Positions 36,935 to 48,738 of a DNA stretch of 64,000 nt are shown one piece after another; the first letter of the stretch is position 1, and each line of letters opens with the position of its first letter. This DNA comes from Aralia elata (taxonomy: Eukaryota; Streptophyta; Magnoliopsida; Apiales; Araliaceae), in assembly GCA_034770075.1 (NCBI GenBank), contig JAVJAP010000108.1, positions 124,001-188,000 of the forward strand. Reading direction: 5' to 3'. The notes beneath the pieces are model-generated. The model did not search any database. It was not told the DNA's origin and saw only the letters and a list, made by a program, of their open reading frames with translations. The translations under genes and the position numbers were made by a program.

Positions 36935-37055
36935 AGGGCCATCAGGCCACCCGTGTGCCCGCACCAAGCTCCCGCGAGCCCGCGCGCGCAAGCTGGCGCA
37001 CGCCGTGCGCCTGGTGCCGCCCGCCCGCGTGTGTGCTGCCCGACTCAGCTTCGAC
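36935..37055. other. GC-rich patch in the gypsy LTR
   Basis: Roughly 120 bases dominated by gcccgcgcgcgc-type sequence, against the strongly AT-rich LTR around it. A 68-codon frame there is probably a by-product of base composition. Confidence 0.6.
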
Positions 37056-38830
37056 GTCCATTGAAAAAATGGCCATAACTTTCTCATACGGACTCGGATT
37101 AGGGCGATTCAAGATGATCCGGAAAGCTTAGAGATAGACCTACAACTTCCATTAATTAGAATTAAAATTTATCACCTGGAGCAATATTGAAATTGATCGT
37201 TTTTAGGACTATTGTGCAAACGGTAGGTGTCGGTCATGCGCGTGTGCAATGTATAATGCTCCCGATAGTGTTAAATGATGTTCTAAGTTCTAAAACATGA
37301 TTACTATTATTTATAATGATACTTAGCATTAACCATTGGATATTAGACAATTCGAATGGGCGTGCTAAGCGTACGTAATCGCGTGTCACTTGGGCGTTCG
37401 AATAGGCAAGTGTGGCGTACGAACATGCAAACTTCATAACACCGTAACAAGTGTGTATAACTTTGATTAATATTTTGTTTCTAATAATAATAAAACATGA
37501 TAGAGTGTTATAACCCAATGTATGAGCATGATAAGCATATTCAAATGAGGCGAATCGGGCGTGTGGCGTATAAACGTCGAAACGCCGTGTAAAGTGTTAA
37601 TGAACTTAAATAGTGTTTCGAGTCAAATGAAACGAACATTATAAGATATAGAGTGGAGTTTTTATAAACTGATGAGAATGGATGACGATGAGGGTCGTAA
37701 CATTTTCAAACGACGCGACATCGAGAGATGTTTTTAGTGTTTATCACGTTTATTATTTATAATGCGCGAACAATATGACATAAGAGTTGTTATATTGTAA
37801 ACCATTATATGAAGCCTTTTTAGTGGCTAATTGGTATTTTATTGTTAAATAAATTGTGTAGGATATTTGAAACACAAGTTATCATAATTTTACAAGGAGT
37901 GCTTAAGGCAAGTTCTTTCGGCAACTTGTTAACTTGTTTAAATGTATTGATGTACATGACTTGATTACTAAATCTTTCACTATTATGTGAATTATGTGCG
38001 AGCATGATTAAAGTGTGCATAATGTCCAATTATGTGACTATATCGTTCTATGTGGAACTTGAATTATTGTAAATATATAATGTGAGATGCATGAAATATG
38101 CTATGAAATACATGATGCATATATATAGATGAATTGTATAAGATTTATAATGCATGAGTAAGATGCATAGTATGAGAATCATGATGCATGGATAAATGCA
38201 AACTTAAGTGTTACGTGAAACATGAAATGTGAAAACTATTAGTTCTTGCTGAGCCGTCGTGCTCATTCTTGCAAAAATAAAACTTTTGCAGATTTACGAT
38301 GTAATGCAATTATCTTGATATCGTGATGATAAGGATTAGAGGCGCATGGAAACAGGAAGGTTGTTAAATGTTCCTTTATTGTAATTATTTAGCTATAATG
38401 ACGGTATATGATGTACGTGAATTTGGCTATTTAAACCTTTAGTTAAAAATGAAGGTTATCCTTTATAATAATTAAGACGTGACTATGTTAGATACCTATT
38501 TTAGTAAACTACAAGGATGTCAATGATGTATAAATGACGTTTTTATAACGAATGTTTAGTTGTTGAATAACTTTTTGAATATTCAGGGATTGAATAAAGT
38601 CAGAATCTGAACCTTGCGTCCACACCTGAGATATTGTAAAGGATCATGGTATTTATTCAACCTTGATCATAAGTGTATTATTTAAGGTCTTCGTGCCTGG
38701 GACTAGATGAGGATATGTTGTAATATTATTGTAATTACATATCTGTAGTAAGCCTGTGTTGCATGGGTTGCACCGTGATGCACCGGACCCGGGTTCAAGG
38801 TAAGACCCGAGTTTCAGGGGCGTTACAACA

Positions 38831-39624
38831 AATGTTCCACCTGCGAGAAGCTTGCTTCAATCAATAAATGGATCCTTGTAGTTTACAGACTTGGTTTGTT
38901 CTAACTATTGAAACTAAACCCTATGTTGTATTATATATACATTCTCCTCAAGCTCTACATTGAGGAAGGCCATTTTCACGTCCATTTGTCAAATTTCGTA
39001 GTCATAATAAGCTGCAATTGCAAGCAAAATTCGAATGGACTTGAGCATAGCTACTGGTGACAAGGTTTTATCATAGTCAACTCGTTGTCTTTGTTTTAAA
39101 CCTTTTGCAACCAGTCGGGCCTTATAGGTCTCTACCTTACCGTCCGCTCCAGTCTTTCTCTTAAAGACCCATTTGCACCTAATAGGCTTCATGCCCTCAG
39201 GTAGTGAAACCAAAGTCCATACTTGGTTTTCATACATGGAGTTCATCTCGGATTTCATGGCTTTTAGCCATTTCTTTGAGTCTTTACTCCTCATAGCATG
39301 TTCGTAAGTCAATGGATCATCATCATCTATGATGCGTACCTCATCATCATCCTCTGTGATGAATCTATACCTATCAGGTATCTTCGGTACTCTTCCAGAT
39401 TTACGAATAGGTCGTGGTATAGTAGGTTCTTCCACTTTATCAGGTACCTGACTTTGATCCATAGTATTTTGTGGTTCTTGAACTTCTTTAAGATATATCT
39501 TACTCCCACTGACCCCTTCAAGGATAAACTCATTTTCCAAGAAGGGAGCGTGTTTCGCAACAAACACCTTTTGATCAATAGGATGATAGAAATAATATCC
39601 TAAACTTTCTTTAGGATATCCCAC
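38831..39624 (-). pseudogene. Copia-3 reverse transcriptase, N-terminal part
   Basis: 39624-38989 is an open frame (211 codons) with a linker rich in acidic residues, followed by the copia reverse transcriptase start: KWLKAMKSEMNSMYENQVW, then CKWVFKRKTGADGKVETYKA and ARLVAKGLKQRQRVDYDKT. Beyond 38989 the frame is broken, but the FLN-ELEENVYI and KQAS-like blocks are still visible to 38831, where the gypsy LTR begins. The catalytic YVDD block is not present here. Its role would be cDNA synthesis in the copia life cycle; this copy is split. Confidence 0.88.
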
Positions 39625-40325
39625 AAATCTACACTTGCGTATCTAGACTTCAGCTTATCATGCTCAAACCTTTTGACATAAGTTGGACAACCCCAAGTCT
39701 TAACATGCTTAAGACTAGGTTTCCTCCCTGTCCATAATTCATATAGAGTCTTTGGGATGGATTTGGTAGGTACCTTGTTAAGTAGGTATGCAGCCGTTTC
39801 TAGGGCATAACCCCAGAAGGATGCTAGAAGGTCGGTAAAACTCATTATGGAACGAACCATGTCCAACAATGTTCGATTTCTCCTTTCAGATACCCCATTC
39901 AACTGTGGCGTTCTTAGTGTAGTCCATTGTGAGATTATGCGATTTTCTTTGAGACAACTAAGAAACTCATTGGTTAAGTATTTCCCTCCTCGATCCGATC
40001 GAAGAATCTTAATACTCTAACCAGTTTGTTTCTCTACTTCACTTCTGAATTGTTTGAACTTTTCAAACGATTCAGATTTGTATTTCATTAAATACACATA
40101 TCTAAATCTAGAATGATCATCAGTGAAAGTAATAAAATAAGAATACCCTCCTCGTGCATTCGTTGTCACAGGTCCACATGCGTCTATGTGTACCAATGCT
40201 AACAAGTCTGTAACTCTTTCTCCTTTTCCATTAAAAGGAGATTTAATCATCTTACCCATAAGACAAGATTCACAAGTTGGATATGATTCGTAATTAGATA
40301 GCTCTAAAAGTCTACAATGCCACAT
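39600..40325 (-). pseudogene. Copia-3 integrase
   Basis: 40325-40017 holds the zinc-binding end (CESCLMGKMIKSPF) and the first catalytic Asp in LVHIDACGPV, followed by YFITFTDDHSRFRYVYLM with the second. 39902-39600 holds the part after the catalytic Glu region (NGVSERRNRTLLDMVRSIMS) and the C-terminal LLNKVPTKSIPKT and WGCPTYVKRFEHDKL blocks typical of copia. The two parts are separated by a stop at 40017 and further broken frame. Insertion enzyme of the element; non-functional here. Confidence 0.88.
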
Positions 40326-40792
40326 AAAGGTATAATTAACTTGGTTAATCTTGTTTCATTGATATGACCGAGTCTACAATGCCACATAAAGGTATAATTA
40401 ACATCATCTCTTTTTCTTTTTTTAGTTTGTTCAATTTGAAGTATATTTTCATGCAAGTCAAGTATGTAAAGTCCATTCAATAAATTGCCAACACCATATA
40501 AAACATTTTTGTTATAAATAGAACAACTGTTTTTCTTTATTATAATATCAAAACCATCCATATCCAATACATAAATCGAAATAATGTTTCTAATGAGTGT
40601 TGGAACATAATAACAATTATTTAAACTAATGGAATTGCCCATAGGCAGTGTTAAACAATAAGTTCCTACAGCTAATGCAGCAACCTTTGCTCTATTTCCC
40701 ACTCGTAGGATGACTTCTTCCTTGTTCAGCTTTTTACTTCTGCTTAGTCCCTGCATATTGTTACATATGTGAGAACCATAGCTGGTATCCAA
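40304..40792 (-). pseudogene. Copia-3 protease and pre-integrase region
   Basis: The start at 40792 reads MDTSYGSHICNNM. This corresponds to the copia protease active-site block (Asp-Thr or Asp-Ser, then Gly/Ala, followed by H-C), here altered. The pre-integrase block with CRLGHIN (zinc-binding His) is near the end. A 62-base tandem duplication at 40311-40402 shifts the frame just before the integrase zinc-binding domain. Confidence 0.8.
40311..40402. repeat. 62-base-period tandem duplication in copia-3
   Basis: A 30-base sequence starting tctacaatgccacataaagg occurs at 40311-40340 and 40373-40402. The period of 62 is not a multiple of three, so it shifts the reading frame. Confidence 0.88.
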
Positions 40793-41098
40793 TACCCAAG
40801 TAGAATTTGACTTTCAGAAAAATTAATTTCAATCATGAACAAACCTAGATCGGAAGTCGAAGCTTCTCCAAGCTTCTTTTGGTCCGCAAGATACTCCTTG
40901 CAGTTCCTCTTCCAGTGTCCTGGCTTATTGCAATGGTAGTAGATTCCTTTGCTATCAGGATCAGCTTTCTTTTTATCCTTTCCTTTCGCCTTGCCCTTAG
41001 TCTTCTTGTTTTTTTTTCTTTTTAGAAGACACCTTGGGCCTCTTCTTGTTCTTAGAAGAATCATCCACTTGTAAGACTTAGTTCTTGTTGGATGAGAA
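40744..41098 (-). pseudogene. Copia-3 gag C-terminal part with zinc knuckle
   Basis: Lys-rich stretch (KRKKNKKTKGKAKGKDKKK) followed by a CCHC-type knuckle, YYHCNKPGHWKRNC. The first Cys of the knuckle is a Tyr here; copia-2 retains Cys at this position. The rest of gag lies beyond the Athila insertion. Confidence 0.8.
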
Positions 41099-41107
41099 GT
41101 GACCTTC

Positions 41108-42438
41108 TGATGAGTGGGTTTTATACCTACGAATCAGGTATTGTTAGACTTAATTATTGTGGTCTTTAAGTGTTTTTAGTATTATTTTATTTGTTTTTGT
41201 GTTTATTTATTGTAGGTTGGAGCTGGGGGGCAAAAGGGTAAATTTGGAGCTTAAAATACACTTGGTAGCATTTTTGTAATTCCTGGACATGGGTTAGTGC
41301 CAGAAGCACTTGGATTAGTACTAAGCTAGCACCAGAGGCGCTAGTTCACAAATTGTGATGCCAAAGTTCAGCTGGAAAGGAAAAGAAGAAGCCAATTCGG
41401 AAGAGGATTCTAGTTAATATTGATCAGATAGTGAGAAGGAAACCCTAAGTAGGAACTGAGAGATTTTATTTGTAATTTAATCTACTTTACTTTCGAGAGA
41501 ACTTAGAGATATTCTGTGGATTACTTTTGTTCAAGCGCTGGATTTTGATGTGGGTTTAAGCTTACCTTGGAATTCATTCACAATTGGGTTTGATCAATCT
41601 ACTTCTTCTTTATTCAATTGATTGTTTATTTTCCATGTGTGGATTTGATCTCATAATGGTTTTTGGTTCAGTGATGAACTAATCTCCATTATGGGATTCT
41701 AACGGATTTTAATATGTAGTCTAATTATAAACTTGACTGTTAGATTGTTTTGCATATCACAAGGAATTTCTATCATGGTTGTTTTACATATAAGAATGAT
41801 TGATCACCATTCGATTTTAGTGCTTGTATGGAATTGAAAAATAACATATGAGTATGGATTGTAATCATGATAGCTTGCGAATATGAGGCTTATTTGGATA
41901 GCTTAATATTTTGTGAATCAGATAGAAATATACTGCTTCACCGTAAGAGTCAAAATAAGGGCTTGAGCTTTAAATCAATATAATTGCAATTTCACATAGA
42001 AATATAGTGATTTTGGTTATAGTGGTGATTACATGGTGTCTATTGAATATGGATATTATATAAGTAGGTCATAATACATTGACAAATGGTTATGTTTATT
42101 TTAGTGTCCTTGGCTATTTTTCTGTGATATGGGAACTTACTAGCATGATAGTGGTAATTAGATGAACTATTAATTGAAGTTAAGGCCCCATTAATTCCAA
42201 GTTTGATATAATCCGTTAGTATTTGCATTTTTAGTTGTTAATTGACTTAGGAATAATTTTATCAACACAATCAAGTCATTAGTTTAGGCAAATAAGTATA
42301 GTGATAGGACTGATGCATAGTGATTTAATTTAGCGCTTTCTCTGTGGGACGATACTCTACTTCCTCTATATTACTTGTTGACCACGTATACTTGCGTGAG
42401 TTAGAGCTCTTTTATTAAAGACTAAAAAGGAGGCAACA
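41108..42438 (+). repeat. Athila-like 5' LTR
   Basis: It begins TGATGAGTGGGTTTTATACC exactly where copia-3 homology stops and ends in ggcaaca just before the primer site. The ctctgtgggacgata block near 42342 is typical of the 3' side of Athila LTRs. The length is 1.33 kb. The right boundary could be off by a few bases, as the partner LTR is not in view. Confidence 0.75.
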
Positions 42439-42445
42439 AGTTTTT

Positions 42446-42463
42446 TGGCACCGTTGCCGGGGA
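42446..42463 (+). other. Athila-like primer binding site
   Basis: TGGCACCGTTGCCGGGGA is one base from the tRNA-Asp-complementary TGGCGCCGTTGCCGGGGA that is characteristic of Athila-type elements. Confidence 0.88.
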
Positions 42464-42586
42464 AAGGCGTTAGATTTTTATTATTATCATCAGTTTTAAG
42501 CTATATTGTTTGACTTAGACAAATCTAATCTTTTCTCATTTCTATTTTTATTTTTGTTTTGGGTTTCAGGTACTTGTAGAATTTTT

Positions 42587-44041
42587 ATGCACACACGATC
42601 ATCCAACTCAGAATTGACACCAGCACAGGTTAATATTGACGGAAGAGGTTGGAAAGCAAGAGTGCGTAGGAATTTACAAGCACAGTTGGAAGGAACTATA
42701 CCGAATATGGCAGAAGAACAAAGAGTAGAGCAAAGAGAGGAGCATAAAGCTCTGCGGGACTATTCTATGCCGAATATTAATGGATTGCAATCTAGCTTAG
42801 TCAGACCAGCAATAGCAGCAAACACTTTTGAGATAAAACCGGGCACCATTCAAATAGTTCAGAATTCGGTCCAGTTTGGGGGTGCTGCTACAGGCGACCC
42901 TAATGAGCATCTCTTGAGCTTCATTGAAATTTGTGATACATTTAAATACAACGGGGTGACGGAGGATGCCATCCGACTTAGACTGTTTCCATTCTCATTG
43001 AGGGATAAAGCGAGAAGTTGGCTTCATTCTTTGCCTGCAGGATCAATTACTACATGGGAAGACCTAGCACAGAAGTTTTTAGCCAAGTTTTTCCCAATGG
43101 CTAAAACTGCAAAAATGAGGACAACAATCTCTCAATTTGAGCAACAACAGGGTGAGTCCTTATTCGAAGCCTGAGATAGATACAAGGAGATGCTAAGGAA
43201 GTGTCCGCACCATGGGATGCTAGACTGGATGGTGATCAACACATTTTATAGTGGACTGGGATGGCAGTCGAGGCAAATGGTAGACGCAGCTGCAGGAGGA
43301 GCTTTAGGGGCAAAGAGCTATGACGAAGCTTATAACTTTATTGAGACTATGGCAGCGAATGATTTTCAAAACCCTACAGCCAGAATGTCACAGCCCAGAG
43401 TTGCAGGTTTGTTGGAAGTGGATGCTATTACTCAGTTGTCAGCACAGATGGCGGCTATGGCGAAGAAAATAGATTCGTTGTCGGAAAGCAAAGCCAAGTC
43501 AGTTGCCTTCGTATGTGAGATTTGTGCGGGGTCGCACTCAACAGATCAATGTGCTATCAACTCAAAGTCAGTGCAGTATGTGAACACTTACAGGAAAGAC
43601 CAAGGTCAGTTTCAGAACACATACAACCCCAACAACCGCAATCACCCAAACTTTAGTTGGTCAAATAATCAAGGAAATCAGCAACAACAGTTTCAGCAGA
43701 ATCAAAATTTTCCATAGCTAGCGCAACAACAGTTTACACCATGACCACCTTTTCCACCGGGATATCCTCAACAACAAAATCCTACTCCATATGCACCTCA
43801 GCAAGAAAAAAAATCAGAAATGGAGGAGATGATATTAAAGTACATGGCAAATACAGAGGTGATGATCAAAAGCCAGGCAGTGGCTATTGAAAATCTGGAA
43901 ACTCAGATGGGGCAAATGGCGAATATGCTTAACAGCAGGCCCCAAGGGTCATTGCCAAGTAACACAGAGGCAAATCCACGGAGAGAGGGTAAGGAACAGT
44001 GTCAAGCCATTACACTCAGATCGAGAAAGCATTATTCATGA
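42587..44041 (+). pseudogene. Athila-like gag
   Basis: One reading frame from the ATG at 42587 (MHTRSSNSEL), broken by stops at 43170-43172, 43715-43717, about 43742-43744 and 44039-44041. The retrotransposon gag core is clear: GDPNEHLLSFIEICDTF, then RLRLFPFSLRDKARSWLHSL and WEDLAQKFLAKFFP, then a Cys-rich CEICAGSHSTDQC knuckle-like motif. A Gln/Asn-rich linker and a predicted coiled segment (AIENLETQMGQMANML) follow. It would form the virus-like particle shell. The first stop sits where related gags have Trp (EAW-RYKE). Confidence 0.88.
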
Positions 44042-44851
44042 AATGCACCCGGCGCTGCAGCACCTAGTTTACAAGGTGATGACATTGGGGTTAAAACTGA
44101 GAAAGAAATTGAAGCTGAACAAAAAGAGATGAAGGAAGAGTCTGAGTCGCAACAAGTAGAGAAGGAGAAAGCGAGTTCAGATAAGAAGCCCATGACTACA
44201 GTACCACAAGTTCACCCTCAAGTTCCGTATCCGCAGAGATTGAACAAGCAGAGGGATGATAAACAGTTCAGAAAGTTTTTGGAGGTTTTTAAGAAACTGC
44301 AGATCAACATACCCTTCGCGGAGGCATTGGAACAAATGCCAAGTTATGCAAAGTTCATGAAGGGTATACTGTCGAGGAAGAGAAGGTTAGACGAATTTGA
44401 GACAGTTGCCTTGACGGAGGAATGCAGTGCAGTACTTCAGCGTAAATTACCTCCAAAGCTGAAAGATCCGGGCAGTTTCACAATTCCATGCACGATCGGA
44501 AAGATGAGCTTTGATAAATGTTTCTGTGATCTTGGGGCAAGTATCAACCTGATGCCTTTGTCTGTATTCAGTCAGTTAGGATTGCCGGAACCAACACCAA
44601 CAATTATTTCTCTGCAGTTAGTTGATAGATCTATCACATATCCACGGGGGATAGTGGAGGACATACTGGTGAAAGTGGACAAATTTATCTTTCCGGCGGA
44701 CTTCATCATTCTGGATTATGAGGAAGACAAAAATATACCAATCATACTAGGGAGACCATTCCTAGCCACAGGGAGGACTTTGATAGACGTGCAAAAAGGA
44801 GAGCTTACAATGCGGGTACATGATGCTTCAGAGTGCTTAGAGAGTACATGA
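44042..44851 (+). pseudogene. Athila-like aspartic protease region
   Basis: Continues in the gag frame after the stop at 44041. Residues around CDLGASINLMPLSVF carry the D-x-GA aspartic protease active site, and IILGRPFLATGRTLIDV is the conserved flap-to-end block. The frame ends at 44851 because of a frameshift near 44820-44850, where about 25 extra bases appear to have been inserted. The product would cut the polyprotein. Confidence 0.85.
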
Positions 44852-46919
44852 CCTTTAACGTCTTCAAAGCAATGAAGCTCCCAACCGATGAAGAAGAATG
44901 CTTCAGAGTAGACTTGGTGGATAGTATAGTGCAGGATGAAGTTGAAAGTTTGTTGGGCTATGAACCACTACAGAGAGTGATTGCTGAAAATTCAAATTTG
45001 GAGGATGAAGAATGTGCCGAACTTGTGCAATATTTGGATACCACCCCCAAATTCGGAAAAGTCAGAACACCTATCGAGGTACTTACGAAAGTGGGAGAGA
45101 CATCGGTAAAGTTGAAACCATCTCTTGAGACACCTCCCGAACTTGAACTTAAACGACTTCCAGAACATCTCAGGTACGCATTTTTAAATAAAGATTCAAA
45201 GCTACCTGTGATTATTTCTTCTGCACTAACATCTTTTTAGGAGGAAAAACTGCTACGAGTGCTTAGAGAGTTTAAGTCAGCTATTGGATGGACCATAGCC
45301 GATATCAAGGGGATAAGCCCTTCTTTTTGCATACATAAGATCCGACAGGAAGATGGTAGCAAGCCGACGGTTGAACAGCAAAGAAGGCTCAATCCTATAA
45401 TGAAAGAAGTGGTTAAGAAAGAGATTATGAAATGGCTGGATGCGGGAATAATCTACCCAATTTCGGACAGTTCATGGGTGAGCCATGTGTAGTGTGTACC
45501 AAAGAAGGGTGGAATGATCGTTGTCACCAATGAGAATAACGAGCTGATCCCAACGCGAACCGCAACAGGGTGGAGAATTTGCATGGACTACCACAAGCTT
45601 AACAAAGCTACAAGGAAGGACCATTTTCCACTTCCGTTTATCGATCAGATGTTGGACAGACTGGCGGGTCATGAGTATTATTGCCTTCTGGACGGGTATT
45701 CAGGCTACAATCAGATTATAATAGCTCCAGAAGACCAGGAAAAGACTACTTTTACGTGTCCTTACGGCACCTTTGCCTTCAGAAGGATGTCTTTCGGGTT
45801 GTGCAATGCTCCTGCCACCTTTCAGAGATGTATGAGAACAATTTTTTCAGACATGATCGAACAGAATGTGGAGGTATTCATGGACGATTTCTCGGTATTT
45901 AGTGATTCTTTCGATTTATGCCTTGAAAATTTGGTAATGGTTTTAAAGAGATGTGTTGAAACAAATCTGGTATTGAATTGGGAGAAGTGCCATTTTATGG
46001 TACAAGAAGGAATCATATTGGGGCACAAAGTTTCAAAGAAAGGAATTGAGGTGGATATGGCAAAGCTGGAAACTATTGAGAATTTACCTCCACCTACGTC
46101 AGTAAAATGTGTCCGAAGTTTTCTTGGACATGCAGGCTTCTACCGCAGATTCATAAAGGACTTCTCTAAGATAACTAAACCATTGTGCAGTTTATTGGAG
46201 AAGGATGCACAGTTTAAATTCGATGAGGCTTGCATGAGGGCATTTGAGCACTTAAAGGGAAAACTGACTTCAGCACCAGTTATCACAGCACCAGATTGGG
46301 AGTTGCCGTTTGAGCTAATGTGTGATGCCAGTGATTACGCAGTAGGGGTTGTTTTGGGGCAAAGGAAGGAGAAGATGTTTCATGTTATATACTATGCCAG
46401 CAAGACCCTTACGGATGCACAATTAAATTACACCACCACAGAAAAAGAGTTATTGGCAGTGGTGTATGCCTTTGATAAATTTCGGTCATATTTGATAGGC
46501 ACAAAGGTGATAGTGTATACGGATCACTCGGCAATTAGACATCTAGTGTCAAAGAAGGATGCAAAGCCCAGATTAATCAGATGGATATTACTATTGCAGG
46601 AGTTTGATTTGGAGATCAAGGACAGAAAGGGGACCGAAAACCAAGTGGCATACCACTTATATCGACTAGAGCAGCAGGAAAGGAAGATAGATGGCACAGT
46701 TGAAATTAATGAATCCTTTCCGGATGAGCAGTTGTTTGTGGTGCAAGGGGAGGTGCCATGGTTTGTAGACTACACAAATTATTTGGTGAGTAAGATGATG
46801 CCTTCTGACTTGGTGGGGCATCAAAAGAAAAAGTTCCTACATGATGTTAAATGGTATATATGGGATGAGCCGTAGTTGTTTAAACAGTGTGCGGATCAAA
46901 TGATAAGACGGTGTATCCC
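44833..46919 (+). pseudogene. Athila-like reverse transcriptase and RNase H
   Basis: One frame with TAGs at 45238-45240, 45490-45492 and 46873-46875. Reverse transcriptase blocks are GWRICMDYHKLNKATRKDHF, LLDGYSGYNQI, FGLCNAPATFQRCM and the catalytic FMDDFSVF with both Asp present. RNase H follows, with the first Asp in MCDASDYAVG, and Glu and Asp in TEKELLAVVYA and YTDHSAI. After 46875 the frame continues (CADQMIRRCIPY) to the copia-2 insertion. The long open stretch 45514-46875 (453 codons) shows modest decay. Confidence 0.92.
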
Positions 46920-46924
46920 ATATA
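46920..46924. repeat. Target site duplication ATATA (left) of copia-2
   Basis: Same five bases at 55976-55980. Confidence 0.88.
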
Positions 46925-48726
46925 TGTTAGGTTTGTACATAGCGCGAACATGCAATCAAATTACATTAAAAAAACGGAAGCGCGATAAAATCAGATTTTA
47001 AAATTTTATACAAACCATCACCATGATCTTTCTTTATGCACAATTATTAATTAAACGAAAGAGATGGAGAATAAGAATTATACCCTTGTAGAATTCTAGC
47101 TTCCTCAGGTACAAGTTCACCTCCAATTCCTTCGCGTTCTCCTTGAATTCCACCGATTAAATTCCTTTCTTTGATCAACGTTAGCCACCCAAGTGTTTGG
47201 CCTCTAGAGGTGATCCACCAAGGAATAATACTTGTTCAAGAAGATGGGTGTTGGCAAAACCCTAGTTTCTATCTCTATAGAAATTGTAAGTACTCTCTAC
47301 AATTCTTATGCAAGAGTGTGTAACCCTAATCTATGATAAGACTTCTCTTATTTATAGATGTAGGAAAACCCCTTCCCTAAACTATTTAGGATTAGGGTTT
47401 TTGTTTTAATTAAACTCCTTTAATTAATTGAACTCCTAATCCAATTAGGAATTCATGAGAGAGTACTTCTATTAATTAATTCCCAATCCCTATTAGGAAT
47501 TAAATAATAGTAATAGTAATAATAATAATAATAAGACTCCTCTTATTAATTTATATTTAATATTTCTAAAATATTAAATAATAAATATTAAGCTATTTAA
47601 TTTATTCTATCTCCATAGATTAAATTAAATATACTTAACTTATTATTACGATTATGCCATTTACTTCTTAAATAAATATTTTCCTTTTGCGGTGTGACCC
47701 TTTAGGTTCTCCATATTAAACCGGTTGTGAATAAATCAATTAGAACAATTCTAATCTTATTTAAATAAATAAATTAAACTATTTAATTCATTTAAATAAA
47801 TAATATTTATTCTACAATAAGGGTAAGCCCCGTTAGCGATCAACGACTTTCCAGATAATATAGATTTCAACATTAATCATAAAAGAACCTTTCAGTGCAT
47901 AGTTACCGTACAATTCAATCCTTCTACCATACAATGTCCCAATTAAATATAAGACATGGAATTACTGTCAAGTCTTATTTTATTTAATTATATGTATTTC
48001 GATTCTCAAATACACAACTCTAATTAATGCAAATTAGAAACTCCTTTCTAATTTCATTCTGCTTTGGCCAAAGACTTCTGAGTCGTCATTTATCGAATCA
48101 CATAGGACATTCTCTCCTTTTACTAGAAGTGGTAGATTCTTTATTGATCATTCACCTATCTCCATGTATAACTTATTATACCCAATCATACCTTTGATAT
48201 ACCCTAAAGGTTTTAAGGGACATGTCAAAGTATAACTCATCATACACAAGATACTATGATGATCTCAAGTCCAAGGATCACTTGTACTACTATCACTAGA
48301 GGAATTCCTATTGACAGGCGAGTAAAACTCCATTAGGTATTCCTTAGCGAGCCACGTTCAGTGAACTTATTCTCTAATAAGCACCTACATACTTGCTTTA
48401 GTGTCTCCACACAAATGATTATGAGATCAATCATCCTCTTCATAAGAGCAAGCAACGTATGTACTAATCTATCCGGATTCACTAATCCCCTTTTTAGTAA
48501 TCCAACGATTAGGAACAATTTTAGTTTGTGAGCTATCTAGAATTTAGATCTCATTAGCATGATCACCATCATGATTCTAAAACCATTGCTCAAAACTATG
48601 GGTTTATCACATTTAATATAACAGCACCATGTAGATAAAGTAAAATGCCTTTAACAAACGAATAAGATTACAAAGTATATGCTACATCATATCAAATATG
48701 ATTGGCTTGTGTGCATACTACTTTCA
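46925..48726 (-). repeat. Copia-2 3' LTR
   Basis: 1802 bases, from TGTTAGGTTTGTACATAG to CATACTACTTTCA as read on the plus strand; near-identical to 54173-55975. Confidence 0.93.
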
Positions 48727-48738
48727 ATCTCCCACTTG
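48727..48738 (-). other. Copia-2 polypurine tract
   Basis: Reads CAAGTGGGAGAT on the minus strand, directly before the 3' LTR. Confidence 0.88.

Larger units (their letters stand above)
34829..38827 (+). repeat. 4.0 kb 3' LTR of a gypsy (Tekay/Del-like) element
   Basis: Starts TGTGATAACCCGAATT after a polypurine tract and ends caggggcgttaca, where copia-3 sequence resumes within a few bases. The length suits long-LTR chromoviruses such as the Tekay/Del group; the lineage is inferred from LTR length and ends only. A purine-rich leader-like stretch lies at 36120-36240 after an aaatatagagag TATA-like site. It also holds a (TA)n run and a GC-rich patch (listed separately). No protein-coding content is credible inside it. 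Confidence 0.75.
38831..41107 (-). mobile_element. Copia-3 remnant, interrupted at both ends
   Basis: A minus-strand copia copy of the same family as copia-1 and copia-2. Reading leftward from 41107 it holds the end of gag, protease, integrase and the front two-thirds of reverse transcriptase. The right end stops at the Athila LTR (41108) and the left end at the gypsy LTR (38827). Its own LTRs are outside the window or beyond the insertions. Confidence 0.88.

Noticed and set aside
36925..37131. 68-codon frame in the GC-rich patch
   Set aside because: Stop-poor because of base composition; no motif, and it lies inside a gypsy LTR.
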